DNA of 34,055 bases from Ignavibacteria bacterium (GCA_016873735.1 VGWD01000023.1:1-34055), one strand, 5' to 3'. Shown: positions 10,501 through 18,799, counted from the stretch's first letter. A program made the numbers and translations. The notes: a model not told the origin generated them from the sequence alone.

Positions 10501-10898
10501 TCATTCGGACCCCAAAATGTCCACTTCCCTTTACCTGCAAGAGTTTGTTCGGCTTTTGAATCATACGCTTGCACATCTTTTGATGGAAGCTGAACCATTC
10601 CCTGCGCATCAGCATTATCTGCAGTAGCTCTCAACCACTGCTTTGCATACCGAATGATTGCACTATGTGCATTGGGGTTCTGTTGGAGATACGTATTCAA
10701 TCCAATGCGTACTTTTTCTGCATTGGCTGGATATATATAGAGTTCTTTGGCCCAATCGGGATATGAGGCGTCGAAACTCGGTTTATGACTTTTGATGATA
10801 CCCGAAAATGATTCATCATAAGGCGTAAACTGTTGTATATGCTGCGCAAGCAGCGACGAGCTACAGAGTAGCGCTAATAATAGTAGTAAGGTGTGCAT
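7512..10898 (-). CDS. Large secreted BNR-repeat protein with discoidin-like and T9SS sorting domains
   Basis: A signal peptide (about residues 1-18, ending LLAQ) starts a 1,128-residue exported protein. Residues about 150-720 contain repeated BNR/Asp-box units of the sortilin/VPS10 type, such as KSTDKGLNW, KTSDGGKTW, RSENQGLTW, QSTDGGKTF, KSTNGGSTF, SSDAGSTWD, RSDDLGKTW and RSTDGGDTW. These predict one or two beta-propellers. A PKD-like stretch follows at about 780-850. Residues about 870-1010 resemble an F5/8 type C (discoidin) carbohydrate-binding domain, with DDDPNTIWHTRWS and ARYVKFRSLSEVNGNPWTTVAEFY. The last 85 residues are a T9SS type A sorting domain beginning VFPNPTTG. The catalytic residues of true sialidases are not evident, so a binding or structural role is equally possible. 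It heads a three-gene operon. Confidence 0.85.
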   Translation of the reverse strand: MHTLLLLLALLCSSSLLAQHIQQFTPYDESFSGIIKSHKPSFDASYPDWAKELYIYPANAEKVRIGLNTYLQQNPNAHSAIIRYAKQWLRATADNADAQGMVQLPSKDVQAYDSKAEQTLAGKGKWTFWGPNETFWLNESGSATAPKACPWQVNIYAFDVSESNPSILYAGTETGFVAKSTDKGLNWTQSGTDYYFGGGITAVAIHPTNPEIAFVSGGKQIHKTSDGGKTWTAMLTERFGADRLKIDPKDPSIMIAAAPEGVYRSENQGLTWTKVWNMPAYDIEFTPGNSKNVYALVKENTNFRLAQSTDGGKTFTNQSAFPTDIVERSGGLLAMTPANPGIIYAILLSTDDIPHLLKGRVGTANPQWTTVRKGKTTEFPMDNWQGYFDLVLEVSPKDSNMLFTGTASLYKSTNGGSTFSIIGGYGGNIPVHPDQQDMKLMSNGDFWISTDGGLTLSTDAFSNPNNAFARNNGIVGSDFWGFDQGWTEDIIIGGRYHNGNTAISDMYQPKALRMGGAESPTGWVLHHKQRHVAFNDLGNGWILPKTATGKPEGRFVYSKFPNMEEYGGRRGNLLHHPTYSTTLFVGEGKGFWMSSDAGSTWDLMHAFDNPVRFMQISYAEKDPIIYADIVNEGMYRSDDLGKTWKAKSSLYVTPNGTNAWKGRTHISVSPTDGNVVYATFSNGTWSADIGKVFRSTDGGDTWSDHTGTVSEYLKCTVIQPDKNGKDIAYLFTNAKNAKTGKVYYRTAMMTDWELFNEGYPAGMSVNLALPFFRDGKLRVAGNGSVWESPMIDTSFTPIPKAWVGSQVVSCGEDTVAMTDHSLFINRNAKRTWKIEPEPVWISDKNAMSPQVVYGEKGTYSVSLTLEQDGKTYTSVSVPVTVKSCPSIETCDNPGLLPKTDWHLMKFFSQEVNYPGLAEMAIDDDPNTIWHTRWSTGNDTIPHEMQIDFGFEYKVFKFAYQGRADGVNGRVKNAEFYFTKDTTDWGKVYPATFDNSSAIQWLKLDSAGLNARYVKFRSLSEVNGNPWTTVAEFYAQGCIPPKPSPVKEEMAVLTVFPNPTTGFVTIPLSGLNVRHIDIIDLQGRIVRSFEGPYDHNDIMLDCFGIGTGLFQIQLYNRDDVIYRCTIVKH

Positions 10899-10927
10899 GT
10901 AAATCCATAAAAGATGATTGACAGTCG

Positions 10928-10957
10928 CAAATTACGCAACGATTCCGATGTATTCAA
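10928..10957 (-). promoter_or_regulatory. Candidate promoter for the BNR-protein operon
   Basis: On the minus strand a TTG (-33 side, 10955-10957) and TAATTTG (-7 side, 10928-10934) are separated by 20 bases. The -7 box lacks one T of TAnnTTTG. The start codon is about 30 bases downstream. The spacing is right, but the short boxes could arise by chance. Confidence 0.33.
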
Positions 10958-11025
10958 CGGTGGAAACCTATCTTCTTTCAAATCATTGATTTTTCGTAGA
11001 TTACACTCATTCACATTATTGGAAT

Positions 11026-12891
11026 ATGCTTATGCAAGCACACTCTTTACACGGCTTCTTTCTCAATTCCGCACATACATTGAGAGGCCCGGATCAACCA
11101 TTCCTCATGAAAAAAGTCCAAGGCGCTTATACACAAATTAGCTTTGGCGATGTTCTTTCCTCTATCGATGCAATTGCTTCTACTTTGCACGACATGGGTT
11201 TACGTAAAGGTGATCGTGTAGCGTTTATTCTGGAAAATTCTCCGGAATATATTTTATTCGATCAAGCATGTCTGAAATTGGGATTGGTGAATGCATCACT
11301 GTACCCAACCTTATCCGAATCCGAAATAGAATATATCCTGAAAGACAGTGAGTCGAAAGCAATTCTTGTAGGCACACCTTTTCTTCTCCGAAGAATACTT
11401 GGTATCGATGAACGAGGCACATCGCTTCAACATATCTTTACTGTATTTGATATCGAGTCACAGGAAAAAGTAATGAGTGCCAAGAATGTCATTGAACATG
11501 GAAAACAGAAGCAATCTGAATATGCATCCACAATTCAAGAAATCTTCAATTCGATTCATGAAGATGATCTTGCTTCTTTGATTTATACATCAGGTACAAC
11601 CGGTGTCCCAAAAGGTGTGATGCTCAGTCATGGGAATTTCATGAGCAATGCCAAAGCGGCAAAAACCATCGTGAGCAATATCGGACCCGATGATGTTTTT
11701 TTGTCTTTCCTTCCTTTATGTCATGTCTTCGAAAGACTCGCATCCTATTATCTCTCGACTTATATAGGTGGTACAATTGCATTTGCGGAAGGGATTGAAA
11801 CAATCGCGACAAATATCAAGGAAGTGCGCCCAACAGTGATGGCATCAGTTCCACGCTTGCTTGAACGCATTTATGATCGTGTGCAAAAAATGGCACTTGC
11901 GGATGGAGGATTAAAATCAAAGATTTTTCTTTGGGCATTCAGTCAAGGTGATGCAAAGCGGTTGCTCAATGAAGATGGTAAACAACCCGGTGCATTGCTT
12001 TCCATAAAACTTGCTATTGCAGACAAATTGGTATTCAGTAAAATCCGTGAACGCATGGGCGGAAGAATGCGCATCGTGGTTTCCGGTGGTGCGGCACTCT
12101 ACCCACATGTCGGAATCTTCTTCAAGAATCTCGATATTCTCGTTCTGGAAGGATATGGATTAACCGAAACTTCACCACTTGTATCAGTGAATGAATTCGA
12201 GAGACAAGTCTATGGAACAGTTGGTCGTGTGGCTCCCGGATGCACAGTGGCCATTCAGAATCCTGATACCAAAGAAATGCATACGGTTCAGACTTATGAA
12301 ACCTTCGACAAGAATTTTACTTGTCCTGAAGGCGAGATTCTCGTGAAGGGTCCGAATGTGATGCATGGCTATCTGAATAAACCCGAAGCCACCGCAGAAG
12401 TGATGGATGCCGATGGTTGGTTTCATACAGGTGATGTGGGAACATTCCACAAAGGATATTTGAAGATTACCGATCGCATCAAAAACATGATCGTGAATAG
12501 CTTCGGAAAGAATGTCTATCCAACGCCGATTGAAAATCAATATTCAAAAAGCACGAAGATCGAACAGATATTCCTCATAGGTGATAAAAGAGAATTTCTC
12601 ACGGCAATCATCGTTCCTTCGAAAGATGATATCAAAGAGATATTCAAAAAGAATGATGCATTTTTCGAAGAAGTCGATCCCTTCATTCCGGATCAAGACA
12701 TACATGATTGGATTGAACAAGACATGAAACAACTCGAAAAAGATCTTGCGAAATTTGAACGCGTGAAGAATTTCATCGTCAAGCGTCAACCATTCAGCGT
12801 GGAAGCAGGCGAATTCACAATGACACAAAAAGTCAAAAGAAAATTTGTCGAAGCCAAATACAAAGATGCGATTGATGCGATGTATTATTGA
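11026..12891 (+). CDS. Long-chain fatty acid-CoA ligase (AMP-forming)
   Basis: This adenylate-forming enzyme activates fatty acids to acyl-CoA using ATP and CoA. The P-loop-like motif YTSGTTGVPKGVMLSHGNF is at about residues 189-207. The block DVFLSFLPLCHVFER and the adenine-pocket motif GYGLTETSPL follow. The hinge region has GWFHTGDVG, then KNMIVNSFGKNVYPTPIEN with the conserved C-terminal lysine region. Length (621 residues) and motif order match the FadD15/AMP-binding long-chain family, which feeds beta-oxidation or lipid synthesis. A second ATG lies two codons downstream, so the exact start is uncertain. Its 3' end overlaps the convergent GyrI-like gene by 7 bases. No other fatty-acid genes are adjacent, so its role in the cell is not narrowed by context. 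Confidence 0.93.
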   Translation: MLMQAHSLHGFFLNSAHTLRGPDQPFLMKKVQGAYTQISFGDVLSSIDAIASTLHDMGLRKGDRVAFILENSPEYILFDQACLKLGLVNASLYPTLSESEIEYILKDSESKAILVGTPFLLRRILGIDERGTSLQHIFTVFDIESQEKVMSAKNVIEHGKQKQSEYASTIQEIFNSIHEDDLASLIYTSGTTGVPKGVMLSHGNFMSNAKAAKTIVSNIGPDDVFLSFLPLCHVFERLASYYLSTYIGGTIAFAEGIETIATNIKEVRPTVMASVPRLLERIYDRVQKMALADGGLKSKIFLWAFSQGDAKRLLNEDGKQPGALLSIKLAIADKLVFSKIRERMGGRMRIVVSGGAALYPHVGIFFKNLDILVLEGYGLTETSPLVSVNEFERQVYGTVGRVAPGCTVAIQNPDTKEMHTVQTYETFDKNFTCPEGEILVKGPNVMHGYLNKPEATAEVMDADGWFHTGDVGTFHKGYLKITDRIKNMIVNSFGKNVYPTPIENQYSKSTKIEQIFLIGDKREFLTAIIVPSKDDIKEIFKKNDAFFEEVDPFIPDQDIHDWIEQDMKQLEKDLAKFERVKNFIVKRQPFSVEAGEFTMTQKVKRKFVEAKYKDAIDAMYY

Positions 12892-13346
12892 GCGATGGGA
12901 ATGAAGACATATTCCTCACTTTCGGGATCATTCATCACATAGTCTGCTGACATGATTTGAAATTGTGCTCTTGAGGAATCATAGTGATATGGCGATGATG
13001 GCAACCATTCGGTGAAAATCATCGCCATTGTTTTTGGGAAGTCTGCTTGTGTACCACGATGTATAAAACGGGCATAAGTTCCGGCACCCAAAGTATGCAT
13101 TATCCATTCATCGGGATATGCAATTCCATCTATTTTCTCAATCCCCGCCCAATGTGTGATCATGCTCTTTGGTGGCCATTCTGCATAGAGTTGAATCGCA
13201 TAGAGGTCAACACCCATGAGATTGCTTGCAGATTGCTCTGTTCTGAATTGCTTCCAAAGTGGAAACACATTGTGATCATCAATCGGTAATGTAAGATGTC
13301 TACCTATGATGAGTGTGTTAGGAAGGTTAACGATTTCAGGATTCAT
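12885..13346 (-). CDS. GyrI-like / AraC effector-binding domain protein
   Basis: The 153-residue protein consists of a single GyrI-like small-molecule-binding domain. It has the early strand VNLPNTLIIGRHL and a central IDGIAYPDEWIMHTLGAGTYARFIHRG. The family's late block is TEWLPSSPYHY, and the closing strand is DPESEEYVFIPI. No DNA-binding helix-turn-helix is present, so it is a stand-alone sensor or sequestering domain rather than a regulator by itself. The start codon overlaps the stop of the upstream secreted-protein gene in an ATGA arrangement, implying translational coupling. The ligand is unknown. The 3' end overlaps the acyl-CoA ligase gene on the other strand. Confidence 0.87.
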   Translation of the reverse strand: MNPEIVNLPNTLIIGRHLTLPIDDHNVFPLWKQFRTEQSASNLMGVDLYAIQLYAEWPPKSMITHWAGIEKIDGIAYPDEWIMHTLGAGTYARFIHRGTQADFPKTMAMIFTEWLPSSPYHYDSSRAQFQIMSADYVMNDPESEEYVFIPIAQ

Positions 13347-13924
13347 AAAGGATTGCCATTACCTGGGGTCGGCTTCTTTTCAATCACAGGTGTAGCAACG
13401 GCATTTTTCTTTTCAAGTGTCTGCTCAAAACAAGTTTTCTTTCCATCAATTTCATAGCATTCCGGAATTTCTCCGCTATAACGGAAGAATCTATTATCCG
13501 CTCGAACTCCCGGCCCGAAGCCACATTCGGCAAGGCCATCAACTGTGCGAATATCCAAAAAGCGTTTTTCGATTTGGAATGACAATTTGCAAACAGGAAT
13601 TCCTTGCGGATTATTCAGAGTGAATATTCCCTTATTGCTTTTCAATGTGATTTTTCCCGTCAACCTTCCGATCACATTCGCGGGCTCGCCTTTTTCTACT
13701 TCCATGAAAAAAAGCATGGTCGAATCTGATTCAGGATACAACAGTACTGTACCACCGGGACCAACATGATCATCTTCATCTTCATCGGCATCTTTATGAA
13801 TGGCAGAACCAAACATATATGTTCCTGCAAAACGTGCGGTATGTCGTTTTGCGGGTTCTGCAGCGTTCATTATTGAGTTATGGCAAATGAACAAAGTCAA
13901 ACAAAGTATGATGAAGTGTCGCAT
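13343..13924 (-). CDS. Secreted protein of unknown function
   Basis: A signal peptide covers about residues 1-22 (hydrophobic LCLTLFICHNSIMNAA). The mature part begins with a beta strand (ARFAGTYMFGSA) and has an acidic stretch DADEDEDDH at about 45-53. Several beta-rich segments follow, such as GTVLLYPESDSTMLFFMEV. Four cysteines are concentrated in the second half (CKLSF, AECGFG, ECYEID, KTCFEQ), which may form disulfides outside the cytoplasm. The tail is low-complexity and rich in Lys and Pro. I do not recognise the family. It is the first gene of a two-gene unit with the GyrI-like protein (ATGA overlap). Confidence 0.75.
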   Translation of the reverse strand: MRHFIILCLTLFICHNSIMNAAEPAKRHTARFAGTYMFGSAIHKDADEDEDDHVGPGGTVLLYPESDSTMLFFMEVEKGEPANVIGRLTGKITLKSNKGIFTLNNPQGIPVCKLSFQIEKRFLDIRTVDGLAECGFGPGVRADNRFFRYSGEIPECYEIDGKKTCFEQTLEKKNAVATPVIEKKPTPGNGNPL

Positions 13925-14042
13925 GTTTATTCCTTGTGAAGATTCTCCATACTGTACCCCAAAAGATTATGCCAAACACTGTCCATTCATGAAATATTTC
14001 GAGCAATCAGTCAAAAACGCCATAAAAAAGGCCTGTCGGTAA
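13911..14042 (+). CDS. Possible small cysteine-rich protein (43 residues)
   Basis: This short plus-strand frame begins at one of three ATGs (13908, 13911 or 13923) and stops inside a terminator hairpin. The product has a regular cysteine pattern (FIPCEDSPYC, KHCPF, KKAC) with proline and aromatic residues, which looks more protein-like than neighbouring antisense frames. It overlaps the start of the divergent secreted-protein gene, and no clear ribosome site is visible. It may be a chance frame, and conservation elsewhere would decide. Confidence 0.25.
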   Translation: MKCRMFIPCEDSPYCTPKDYAKHCPFMKYFEQSVKNAIKKACR

Positions 14043-14050
14043 GACAGGCC
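14024..14050 (-). terminator. Rho-independent terminator after the Ig-repeat T9SS gene
   Basis: The arms GGCCTGTC (14030-14037) and GACAGGCC (14043-14050) are perfect over 8 bp with a GGTAA loop. On the minus strand they are followed by six U. It begins 8 bases after the stop of the gene at 14058. A weaker T-rich tail on the plus side could allow bidirectional use. Confidence 0.87.
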
Positions 14051-14057
14051 TCAATTT

Positions 14058-16766
14058 TTATTCTTGTTTCATGATTTGTCTAGTGTATATCCGACCATCA
14101 TTTGACTGTAGTCGCAGCACATAGAGCCCCGAAGGAAGTCCTGAAAGTGGAAGATCGATGGTATCATCCATGAATGGGCCGGACATCATCCGAATCATGC
14201 CTCCCATCAAAGAATACATGCTGATTGATTCAATTCTGGTACTTCCTATCCCCGAAATGCTGCAAATACTATATGCAGGATTCGGCATGATGCGGAGCAT
14301 GGAGATCTCTTCTTCAATAGATGTTGCAATCTCTACCTTCAATGGAATGGTATATGTACCTCTTGATGATGTAGTCAGAAGACCAGCAGTATATGTGCCT
14401 GGTTGGATTGCATTGAAGGAAATATTGATATTCCTACATTCTGCAACAGGAATCGACAAAGGAAATGTTGGAAGATTTTTAATGGAGAACTTATCAGATC
14501 CGATGATGGACAAACCGGTGATGCTTGCATCTTTGCTACCTGTATTGCAAATGCGCACAATTGTATCGAGACTTTGCGATCCCGAAATGAGTTTACCAAG
14601 ATTGAACACTGTTGTATCGATGCGCTCAAAGCAACTTTTGCCAATCAAGGCAAGTACTCTGTCACCCGTTGTTGAATTACTCTTGATCGTAATGTCTGCA
14701 GTATTATTAAGCGATTCACCTGCCGTGAATTTCAATACAACAGTTTGTGCCTGACCCGGAGTCAAAGTAAAGGTTTTTGCTCCAAGAATTGAAAACTGTG
14801 AAGCTTGTGATCCGGCAATATTCATTGCGGTAATGATCAAATCTTCTTCGCCATCATTTTTAAGAAGCCCTTCAATTGTTTTGTCTTGATTTGTACCTTT
14901 ATCTATGCAGCCAAAATCTATCACAGATTGCGATAATGTTAATTTTGGTCCGCTTGGAGCTTTTGTGATTGACAATTTCTTTGCTGAAGAAGTAACTATT
15001 TGGCAAGCATTGGACACAATGCAATCATAAGAACCACTATCTGAAAGAACAGCATTTTGTATCGTCAAAACAGCAATTGTATCTGCCGGACGAATGATGC
15101 CGTTTTTACGCCATTGATAACGAAGATCGGATCCACTTGCAATTATTCTCATGGATGCGATTGTTCCTTCCACAGCAATAGTATCTCGTGGTTGTAATAA
15201 TATCAATGGCAACTCTCTGACAATGACATTGATTGTTTTTTCAATTGACATCTCATTGCAGGAATTCATTACGGCCACAGAATATGAACCTGCATCGGTG
15301 CTTGATAATGATGCAAAATTCAATATGGTATCCGTTATGGGTAGAATCGTACCATTTTTTTTCCATATAAATGAAGTGATTGTTCCACCCGTTCCTGTTG
15401 CAGATACTTTAAATGGTTTTCCGACACATAATGCTGTATCATTACTAAATGCAAGATTGGCAACAGGACTTGGAATAACCGAAATCGTTGCTGAAGAACT
15501 TGTGATTGGATTACCGCAATAACCTGTCACAATACATGAGTAAGTACCTGCATCGGAATTCTGTAATGAAGCAATCGAATACGAGGATTTATTCGTATTG
15601 GGAATGTCTACACCGTTCTTCCTCCATTGATAAGAAAGATTATAACCATTTGCTGAAATGCTCAATGTTGCCGGTGCATTTTTACATCCATTCACAGAAG
15701 TGGGTTGATTGATGATTGCTGTTTGCACAGGAACAAACAATGAAGTCGGATTACTATTTATTTCGGTACAACCTTTTACACGACATGTATAGATACCCGC
15801 CATGGATTCTGTTACTTGAGTGATATTCAATGTTCTGTTCGTGGCACCGGGAATCAACACATTATTCCTATACCACTGAAATGTCAGAAAATTCTCATCT
15901 GCTTTTACCGTAATGCTCAACGTTTTGTTTGTACCGACACATGCTGTGTCAAATGGTGCGGAATGCGTCAGTATTTCAGGAATCGGTAAAATTGAAAGCG
16001 GAGCATCGATTGTATCGATAGCAGTTCCATTCATTACACGTATTCGATAATTGGAACCAAATGCTTGATTATCGGAAATATTCCATGTATAGTTTAACGT
16101 GGAAGCAGGTACAGAACCAATTGGGGTCCATGGTGCATTTCCATTTGGAGATGCTTCAATGATTGTATTGCCCGAAAGGCCATCACCGGTCCAAGTCACA
16201 TTAACGGCACTGCTTCTACAAACAGTACTCGGGGTGGTTTGACTTGTCAATGTAATGGATGATCCACTCACAACATTGATTGTAATGGAATTCATGAGAT
16301 TCCAAGAATCACCATTTGCATTGCCATTATTATTGATTGCATTTCCTGCCATGTAGATTGTATATGTACCCGGTGTTGAAGGGGCAGTCCATGTAAATCC
16401 AAATTCAGCTTCTCCGCCATTCATGTTTGCGGGTGTTGGATGTGTAAGCTCGCCTCCGGAATCGTTACAGTTACTCAATGCTGAATATGTACCGGCATTG
16501 ACATTAGAGCTATTCTTTATACTGAGATTCATTCCGGCTTTGGTCAAAGTCGCATGAGCAACGACAGCCGTAAATGTTTTTGAATTACCCGCTTGAACGG
16601 TAAATGGCCCGGCACCTTCTCGAAGAGATACAGTTGTTGCATTGTTTTGTCCTCCATGACAACCTCCGCAACCTGTTTGTGATTTTCCTGTAATGCCACC
16701 ACTTGATGCTTGTACAGTTTGGACGAAACCACATATAAGAACCAATATTGTCAACACATGTTTCAT
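14058..16766 (-). CDS. Choice-of-anchor V / Ig-like / HYDIN-like T9SS protein with a CxxCH motif
   Basis: The preferred start is MKHVLTILVL at 16766, giving a typical signal peptide ending VQAS; an in-frame ATG lies five codons upstream. A choice-of-anchor V-like (reelin-related) domain follows at about residues 20-165. Its Cys-rich opening GCGGCHGG includes CGGCH, the sequence of a covalent c-type heme site. A fibronectin-like region runs to about 260. Four Ig-like domains of about 85 residues follow, each with a YQWRKNG- or FQWYRNN-type strand and a D(A/S)G(T/S)Y(S/D)C-type motif. Next come two HYDIN/ASPM-like segments (about 610-810). The last 75 residues are a T9SS sorting domain starting RIMPNPAYS. 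The protein is probably surface-displayed; partner and ligand are unknown. It lies 34 bases after the cyclase and may be cotranscribed with it. Confidence 0.85.
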   Translation of the reverse strand: MKHVLTILVLICGFVQTVQASSGGITGKSQTGCGGCHGGQNNATTVSLREGAGPFTVQAGNSKTFTAVVAHATLTKAGMNLSIKNSSNVNAGTYSALSNCNDSGGELTHPTPANMNGGEAEFGFTWTAPSTPGTYTIYMAGNAINNNGNANGDSWNLMNSITINVVSGSSITLTSQTTPSTVCRSSAVNVTWTGDGLSGNTIIEASPNGNAPWTPIGSVPASTLNYTWNISDNQAFGSNYRIRVMNGTAIDTIDAPLSILPIPEILTHSAPFDTACVGTNKTLSITVKADENFLTFQWYRNNVLIPGATNRTLNITQVTESMAGIYTCRVKGCTEINSNPTSLFVPVQTAIINQPTSVNGCKNAPATLSISANGYNLSYQWRKNGVDIPNTNKSSYSIASLQNSDAGTYSCIVTGYCGNPITSSSATISVIPSPVANLAFSNDTALCVGKPFKVSATGTGGTITSFIWKKNGTILPITDTILNFASLSSTDAGSYSVAVMNSCNEMSIEKTINVIVRELPLILLQPRDTIAVEGTIASMRIIASGSDLRYQWRKNGIIRPADTIAVLTIQNAVLSDSGSYDCIVSNACQIVTSSAKKLSITKAPSGPKLTLSQSVIDFGCIDKGTNQDKTIEGLLKNDGEEDLIITAMNIAGSQASQFSILGAKTFTLTPGQAQTVVLKFTAGESLNNTADITIKSNSTTGDRVLALIGKSCFERIDTTVFNLGKLISGSQSLDTIVRICNTGSKDASITGLSIIGSDKFSIKNLPTFPLSIPVAECRNINISFNAIQPGTYTAGLLTTSSRGTYTIPLKVEIATSIEEEISMLRIMPNPAYSICSISGIGSTRIESISMYSLMGGMIRMMSGPFMDDTIDLPLSGLPSGLYVLRLQSNDGRIYTRQIMKQE

Positions 16767-16800
16767 AAAATAACCTATCAAAATTGTAAATGTATATCTA

Positions 16801-18768
16801 TCATAATTGAAGAAGAACAGTGTGCATCATTCCTTTGCCCTTCATTGCCACTTCTTTTTGAGTGAGGAAGTGCATCGATTTCACCACCTCAAAATCTTTG
16901 ACTTCTTCATAAAACTCTTGAGATATTTGAATCGTTCCTGGTTCTCCGTATGACTCCATTCTCGCAGCGGTGTTCACCGCATCACCCCATACATCATAGC
17001 TGAGTTTTTTTGTACCAATCACTCCCGTGACGGTTGGCCCGGAATGAATACCAATTCTTACTTGCAAGCAATCACCATTCGGAAGTGTAATTTCTTTGCA
17101 AGAATGAAGTATCTGCTTTGCAAATGTAAGCATTTGCCTCTTATGTTCTTTTAAATTCTCATCAGTATTACAAATAGCCATATATGCATCACCGATGGTT
17201 TTGATTTTCTCAATTCCATGCATTTCTGCCAATTGATCCAAATTGGAATAAACGGAATTGAGCAATTCGATGATCTGAGATGGTTGTAACTGTTCAGAGA
17301 GTGATGTGAAGCCAACAATGTCAGCGAACATGATTGTCATGTCATGACATTCCTCTGCAATAGTTTTTTCTCCACGAATAATCTTCTCCGCCACATGTGA
17401 TGGAAGAATTTCATGAAGCAATTGCTCTTTCTCCTGAAGTCTGGTTAATTCAACCAGTCTTTGTTGCTCCATTTGATGATATGCTTGTTGAAACTCCATG
17501 TCTTTAATCTTGTCCCGAACTTCATTCGAGTTGATTTCCTGTTGCACATTCATGGACAAAACATAAAACTGATAGGCTTCCTCCCATTTTCCTTGCGATT
17601 TATACATATCGGACAAATGAATGAGATATGCCAATTCTATCGACTTCAGAGATAGTTTACGCAATAATTCAAGAGTTTCAAGCAATATTGATTCTGCTTT
17701 TGAAATGTCGTGCTGAGCAAATGCCGGATTTGACTGAATCTTTGTCATTTGCAAAAGATTATCATAATAATCACCAACGCGTTCGGAATCACGGAGCATT
17801 TCCAGTGCAGTGTTATAGCAGTCATATGCTTCATCCAATTGTCCTTTATGCAAATGAACATCGCCGATTGATCCTATGTGCACTGCCTCTGTTATTGGAT
17901 TTCCGAGAAAACGATTTACTTCTATTGCTTTGGTAAAATGGTTCAACGCTTCATCTGCATTGCCTTTTTCAAGCATGATATCCCCCAAGATCTCATGCCA
18001 TGTTTCAATGCCTCTTTTGTAGTCAATTTCTTCATGAATTGACAATGCCTTAAACAAATATTCTTGTGCTTTCTCAAGATCATTCATGGAAAAATATACT
18101 GAGCCAATATGTCCAAGAGCTCTTCCAATTCCATCTTTTGCATTGCTCTTCGTATGCAATTCCAAAGCCTTTGAAAAATAGTCCAGAGCTTTGGAATAAT
18201 CACCATGCTTATTGAATATGGTTGCTATATTGTCTGAAACAATTGCAAGATGATCATACGTTTTCAGTTCTTTCGAAATATCTTCTGAAAATCTGAGCAA
18301 TTCCAATGCTTTCACATCATTGGAAAGTGAAGAATGAACAAGTCCAAGATTTCCTGTTATGGTGGAAAGATTGTCCTTGTCTCCCAGCTCCAAGGCAATC
18401 TCATAAGCCCTTTCCAAATATGACAAACCTTCATTGCTCCTGCTTAATTCAAAAAGTAATAGCCCAATGATATTGTTGCATCTAAATGTCTTTGTCAAAC
18501 GTATGTCATCCGGTAAATCCTTACACATCGACAGCATTTCCTGCACAATGGGAATTGCGTCTTTTGACAATGTTCTTCTGATATATGAAAATGCAAGAAT
18601 ATTCAAAGCTTCATACAATTCCTGCGTTTCATATATACCGGATTTCAATTCATCTACATAGAGTTGGGCATGCTGATTGGCTTCTTCAAATTTTCCTTCA
18701 CGCAAAAGGATATTACCTTGCTCAATGCGAGAATTCTCATTGGTATTCATACATATCTCATGTTTCAA
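16801..18768 (-). CDS. Soluble TPR-adenylate cyclase (class III)
   Basis: This enzyme should convert ATP to cyclic AMP. Residues about 10-400 are tetratricopeptide repeats, for example YFSKALELHTKSNAKDGIGRALGHIG. A signalling helix follows (about 405-470, EKEQLLHEILPSHVAEKIIRG), then the class III catalytic domain to the C-terminus. Metal-binding Asp483 (MFADIVGFT) and Asp527 (KTIGDAYMA) are present. Lys523 and Asp592 (SYDVWGD) match the pair that selects adenine, and Asn599 and Arg603 (VNTAARMES) match the transition-state residues. No membrane segment or signal peptide is seen, so it is cytosolic, with TPRs as the likely input. A start at the ATG six codons in (18750) is possible. Numbering is counted by hand. 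It precedes the Ig-repeat gene by about 34 bases. Confidence 0.9.
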   Translation of the reverse strand: MKHEICMNTNENSRIEQGNILLREGKFEEANQHAQLYVDELKSGIYETQELYEALNILAFSYIRRTLSKDAIPIVQEMLSMCKDLPDDIRLTKTFRCNNIIGLLLFELSRSNEGLSYLERAYEIALELGDKDNLSTITGNLGLVHSSLSNDVKALELLRFSEDISKELKTYDHLAIVSDNIATIFNKHGDYSKALDYFSKALELHTKSNAKDGIGRALGHIGSVYFSMNDLEKAQEYLFKALSIHEEIDYKRGIETWHEILGDIMLEKGNADEALNHFTKAIEVNRFLGNPITEAVHIGSIGDVHLHKGQLDEAYDCYNTALEMLRDSERVGDYYDNLLQMTKIQSNPAFAQHDISKAESILLETLELLRKLSLKSIELAYLIHLSDMYKSQGKWEEAYQFYVLSMNVQQEINSNEVRDKIKDMEFQQAYHQMEQQRLVELTRLQEKEQLLHEILPSHVAEKIIRGEKTIAEECHDMTIMFADIVGFTSLSEQLQPSQIIELLNSVYSNLDQLAEMHGIEKIKTIGDAYMAICNTDENLKEHKRQMLTFAKQILHSCKEITLPNGDCLQVRIGIHSGPTVTGVIGTKKLSYDVWGDAVNTAARMESYGEPGTIQISQEFYEEVKDFEVVKSMHFLTQKEVAMKGKGMMHTVLLQL

Positions 18769-18791
18769 CGATTGATTTAGTCTAAATTATC

Positions 18792-18799
18792 CAAAAATA
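18792..18799 (-). promoter_or_regulatory. Candidate -7 element for the cyclase gene
   Basis: On the minus strand this reads TATTTTTG, an exact TAnnTTTG match, about 24 bases before the cyclase start. No clear -33 TTTG is seen at 19-21 bases. Confidence 0.42.

Noticed and set aside
14158-14754. A 198-codon open frame on the plus strand
   Set aside because: It lies antisense to the Ig-repeat T9SS gene, whose domains are clear, and its product shows no recognisable motif or ribosome site.
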